From the NCBI RefSeq assembly GCF_019038395.1, contig NZ_JAGFXZ010000030.1, forward strand, positions 1-35,924: DNA of 35,924 nucleotides, written 5' to 3'. Positions 34,316 through 35,924 of this stretch are shown here, in pieces. The position numbers and the translations under genes were made by a program. Under the pieces are notes generated by a model. It was not told the DNA's origin and did no database searches. It saw only the letters and a list, made by a program, of their open reading frames with translations. Within the stretch, counting starts at the first letter, position 1; each line of letters begins with the position of its first letter. The DNA is from Acinetobacter sp. BY419 (lineage in GTDB: Bacteria > Pseudomonadota > Gammaproteobacteria > Pseudomonadales > Moraxellaceae).

Positions 34316-35151
34316 TGGCGAACGGCTCGAATCAGGTGAATAGAGCGAGAATCTGCTTCAAGAATGGTAAATTGCCAGTTTTCCAGTTCAATGGTCTGGC
34401 CTTCAAGATCATTCACCAGACCAATTTCCTGTAATAACAACCCCCCCATGGTTTCCACTTCATCATCAGAAAAATTCGCATCCAGCATGTTATTGAAATG
34501 CTCAATCGGGGTCAGGGCCTGTACTATCCAAGTATTGGGGGTGTTTGGGTCGTTATCCGGAACAATAAACTGTGCTTCTTCATCGGTATTGTCATGTTCA
34601 TCTTCAATTTCACCGACAATTTCTTCGAGAATATCTTCTAGCGTCACCAGACCCGAAGTAGTGCCGTATTCATCAATCACCACGGCAATATGGGTCTGGG
34701 TGTTTTTCAGCATGCGCAGTACCTGATCCGAACGGGCACTTTCCGGAACAAACAGAGGCTGACGCATGAGGGCACGAATATCGACTTTGGCCGTCGGTTC
34801 AGTCAGAAAAGGCAATAAATCCTTGGCTAACAGAATACCGACCACATTATCGGTTTGATCGGATGAAAATACCGGAAAACGTGAATGCGCAGATTCGACC
34901 AGTACATGCAGGATATCCAGCAGTTGGTCATCTTCCTGCAAGCTGATCATTGACGTGCGAGGCGTCATGACTTCACGAATTTTGGTTGCCGGGAGGTCAA
35001 GTACGCCCTCAAGCATGGCAACAGTATCTGGTTCTAAAAATCGACGTGAATCTTGTACTAATTTTAGCAGTTCGTCGCGAGTTTCGGGTGCAGTTCCCAG
35101 CCATTTGCGTAAGCCGCGCATACCCCACGACGGGCCTGATTCCTCGTGCAT
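34312..35151 (-). CDS. corC: CorC/YbeX-type CBS-domain protein
   Basis: This 279-residue soluble protein has two CBS domains (about 63-120 and 127-182; VMTPRTSMISL opens the first, and VVIDEYGTTSGLVTLEDILEEIVGEIEDE is the diagnostic second block). A C-terminal CorC/HlyC transporter-associated domain (about 195-275) follows. It lacks the membrane DUF21 domain of larger CNNM/CorB proteins and so resembles E. coli YbeX/CorC, linked to Mg2+/Co2+ efflux and, more recently, to ribosome-related phenotypes. AGGA lies 6 nt ahead of the ATG. The promoter at 35195-35222 is well placed. It is the first gene of corC-lnt. Confidence 0.95.
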   Translation of the reverse strand: MHEESGPSWGMRGLRKWLGTAPETRDELLKLVQDSRRFLEPDTVAMLEGVLDLPATKIREVMTPRTSMISLQEDDQLLDILHVLVESAHSRFPVFSSDQTDNVVGILLAKDLLPFLTEPTAKVDIRALMRQPLFVPESARSDQVLRMLKNTQTHIAVVIDEYGTTSGLVTLEDILEEIVGEIEDEHDNTDEEAQFIVPDNDPNTPNTWIVQALTPIEHFNNMLDANFSDDEVETMGGLLLQEIGLVNDLEGQTIELENWQFTILEADSRSIHLIRAVRQ

Positions 35152-35194
35152 GATTTTTCCTGAAGACTTTTAATATCTAAAAAAACGTGGTTTT

Positions 35195-35222
35195 ATCATA
35201 CCGCAGAAAATCCGCTTGTCTA
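35195..35222 (-). promoter_or_regulatory. corC-lnt promoter (sigma-70 type)
   Basis: On the minus strand, TAGACA (35222-35217) and TATGAT (35200-35195) are separated by 16 nt. This is about 45 nt ahead of the corC start. Confidence 0.65.
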
Positions 35223-35314
35223 TTGTAAATATGATGGGCAGTCTTGATCGCTCGAGTCAGAGCTGGTTTTAGCTATGGACATGCGTGCAAAGCAGCAATG
35301 CTATCACTGGTTTA

Positions 35315-35323
35315 TGCTAAAAT
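35315..35323 (+). promoter_or_regulatory. Extended -10 promoter of the tusA-family gene
   Basis: TGCTAAAAT at 35315-35323 is an extended -10 element with no good -35. It would start RNA near 35330. That is inside the longest open frame and supports the ATG at 35353 as the real start. Confidence 0.5.
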
Positions 35324-35352
35324 ATTTTGGTCTTTCCATACTGAGTTTATCG

Positions 35353-35613
35353 ATGTCCCCCACTAAAATTATTCCAAGCCTGCAATTGAATACCCGAGGT
35401 TTACGTTGTCCTGAACCAGTCATGATGTTGCATCAGGCGATCCGTAAATCCAAGGCAGGTGATGTGGTTGAGGTGTTTGCCACGGATAATTCGACTTCTT
35501 GGGATATTCCAAAATTCTGTATGCATTTGGGGCATGAGTTGCTGTTGCAGGAAGAACGGCTGGATGAAAATGGCAATAAAGAATTTCATTATCTGGTGAA
35601 GAAAGGCAGCTAA
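35353..35613 (+). CDS. tusA: TusA-family sulfur-carrier protein
   Basis: TusA proteins carry sulfur as a persulfide on a conserved Cys, for tRNA 2-thiouridine synthesis and other sulfur transfers. This 86-residue protein (E. coli TusA 81) shows the family block LNTRGLRCPEPVMML, with the active Cys at residue 20 in the Cys-Pro-x-Pro motif. The later block VEVFATDNSTSWDIPKFCMHLGHEL also fits. The frame can be extended upstream by 26 codons, but a GAG 7 nt ahead of ATG 35353, family length and the promoter position favour the shorter form. No other tus genes are nearby, so it could be a TusA paralogue with another role. Confidence 0.88.
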   Translation: MSPTKIIPSLQLNTRGLRCPEPVMMLHQAIRKSKAGDVVEVFATDNSTSWDIPKFCMHLGHELLLQEERLDENGNKEFHYLVKKGS

Positions 35614-35692
35614 ATCTGCCGAACAATCTTATGGGCTTTGTGTGCTGATAATTTTTAGTTGATCTTAATATAATGTTATCAACATTCTCCTA

Positions 35693-35724
35693 AAAATAAA
35701 CCCGCTTAATAGCGGGTTTATTTT
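35693..35724. terminator. Bidirectional intrinsic terminator
   Basis: AAAATAAACCCGC, loop TTAATA, GCGGGTTTATTTT form a perfect 13-bp stem between the convergent tusA-family and ETF-QO genes. Confidence 0.9.
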
Positions 35725-35736
35725 GATCTTGTGAGA

Positions 35737-35793
35737 AATTACATATTCGGGTATGAGCTTGCGCAAGCACTATCCAAATTACATATTTGGATA
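35737..35793. repeat. Palindromes and an imperfect duplication at the 3' end of the ETF-QO gene
   Basis: TATCCAAAT-TACAT-ATTTGGATA (35771-35793) is a perfect inverted repeat over the stop codon. GCTTGCGCAAGC (35757-35768) is a perfect palindrome. On the minus strand the final codons CCAAATATGTAATTT recur 40 nt downstream as CCGAATATGTAATTT. Confidence 0.7.
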
Positions 35794-35924
35794 GTTTGGA
35801 CCACCGCCACCTTCCGGTGTTACCCAGGTGATGTTCTGGGACGGATCCTTGATGTCACAGGTCTTGCAGTGTACACAGTTGGCTGCATTGATCTGGAAAC
35901 GCTTGGAACCGTCATTATTTTCCA
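35779..35924 (-). CDS. Electron transfer flavoprotein-ubiquinone oxidoreductase, C-terminal end (partial)
   Basis: ETF-QO takes electrons from electron transfer flavoprotein and passes them through FAD and a 4Fe-4S cluster to ubiquinone. Only the last 48 codons are in the window. They contain the ferredoxin-like cluster motif [12 protein letters not shown], the block [14 protein letters not shown], and the C-terminus NYPNM, all diagnostic of ETF-QO. The gene continues off the right edge. It is convergent with the tusA-family gene, with a shared bidirectional terminator at 35693-35724. Confidence 0.93.
   Translation of the reverse strand, partial: ENNDGSKRFQINAANCVHCKTCDIKDPSQNITWVTPEGGGGPNYPNM

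Overview
The window looks like chromosomal DNA from a gammaproteobacterium of the genus Acinetobacter, probably an environmental species rather than A. baumannii. The pointers are a two-domain polyphosphate:AMP phosphotransferase of the type first described in A. johnsonii, a UbiE with a long Pro/Gln/Thr-rich N-terminal extension, a gspF-gspG pair separated from the other type II secretion genes, and REP-like hairpins. The species assignment is inference. Almost everything is core housekeeping DNA. I see no prophage, insertion sequence, CRISPR array, rRNA or tRNA.

Layout. 1-1770: a possible 3' end of a plus-strand gene, then on the minus strand a small membrane protein and a patatin-like hydrolase. 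1783-5049: the ubiquinone operon ubiE-ubiJ-ubiB (minus). 5196-8079: an uncharacterised protein (minus), polyphosphate:AMP phosphotransferase (plus) and a small hydrophobic protein (minus). 8256-17942: recC-recB-recD (plus), the complete RecBCD recombination nuclease. 17943-18837: a gene-poor stretch with two strong intrinsic terminators, hairpins bearing GGA motifs and two GacA-box-like palindromes. 18838-21456: rpsO-pnp. 21718-22959: a CorA-type transporter. 23069-24705: a YdcH/DUF465 protein, an orphan CbpM-like protein and a secreted DUF2147 protein (all minus). 25032-30110: priA, a CPA2 cation/proton antiporter and hslO (minus). 30261-31980: gspF-gspG (plus). 32264-32599: a small membrane protein. 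32655-32744: a REP pair. 32756-35151: corC-lnt (minus). 35353-35613: a TusA-family protein (plus). From 35779: the 3' end of an ETF-ubiquinone oxidoreductase gene (minus).

Functionally, UbiE/J/B act in ubiquinone synthesis and ETF-QO feeds electrons into that quinone pool. RecBCD and PriA link double-strand-break repair to replication restart. RpsO and PNPase join translation and RNA decay. GspF/GspG belong to the type II secretion machine. CorC-Lnt have the gene order seen in E. coli.

The most interesting candidate is the recD-rpsO interval. It holds two units, each with a TGTnnG-N6-CTTACA palindrome (the GacA/UvrY upstream-box pattern), GGA motifs partly in hairpin loops (the CsrA/RsmA-binding pattern), and a strong intrinsic terminator. 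This suggests a tandem pair of Rsm/Csr-type regulatory RNAs. It is an inference from sequence pattern and has not been tested here.

Start codons were moved from the longest reading frame where a Shine-Dalgarno sequence supported it: the small membrane protein at 486, ubiE, pap, the 8079 gene, recD, cbpM, hslO and tusA.
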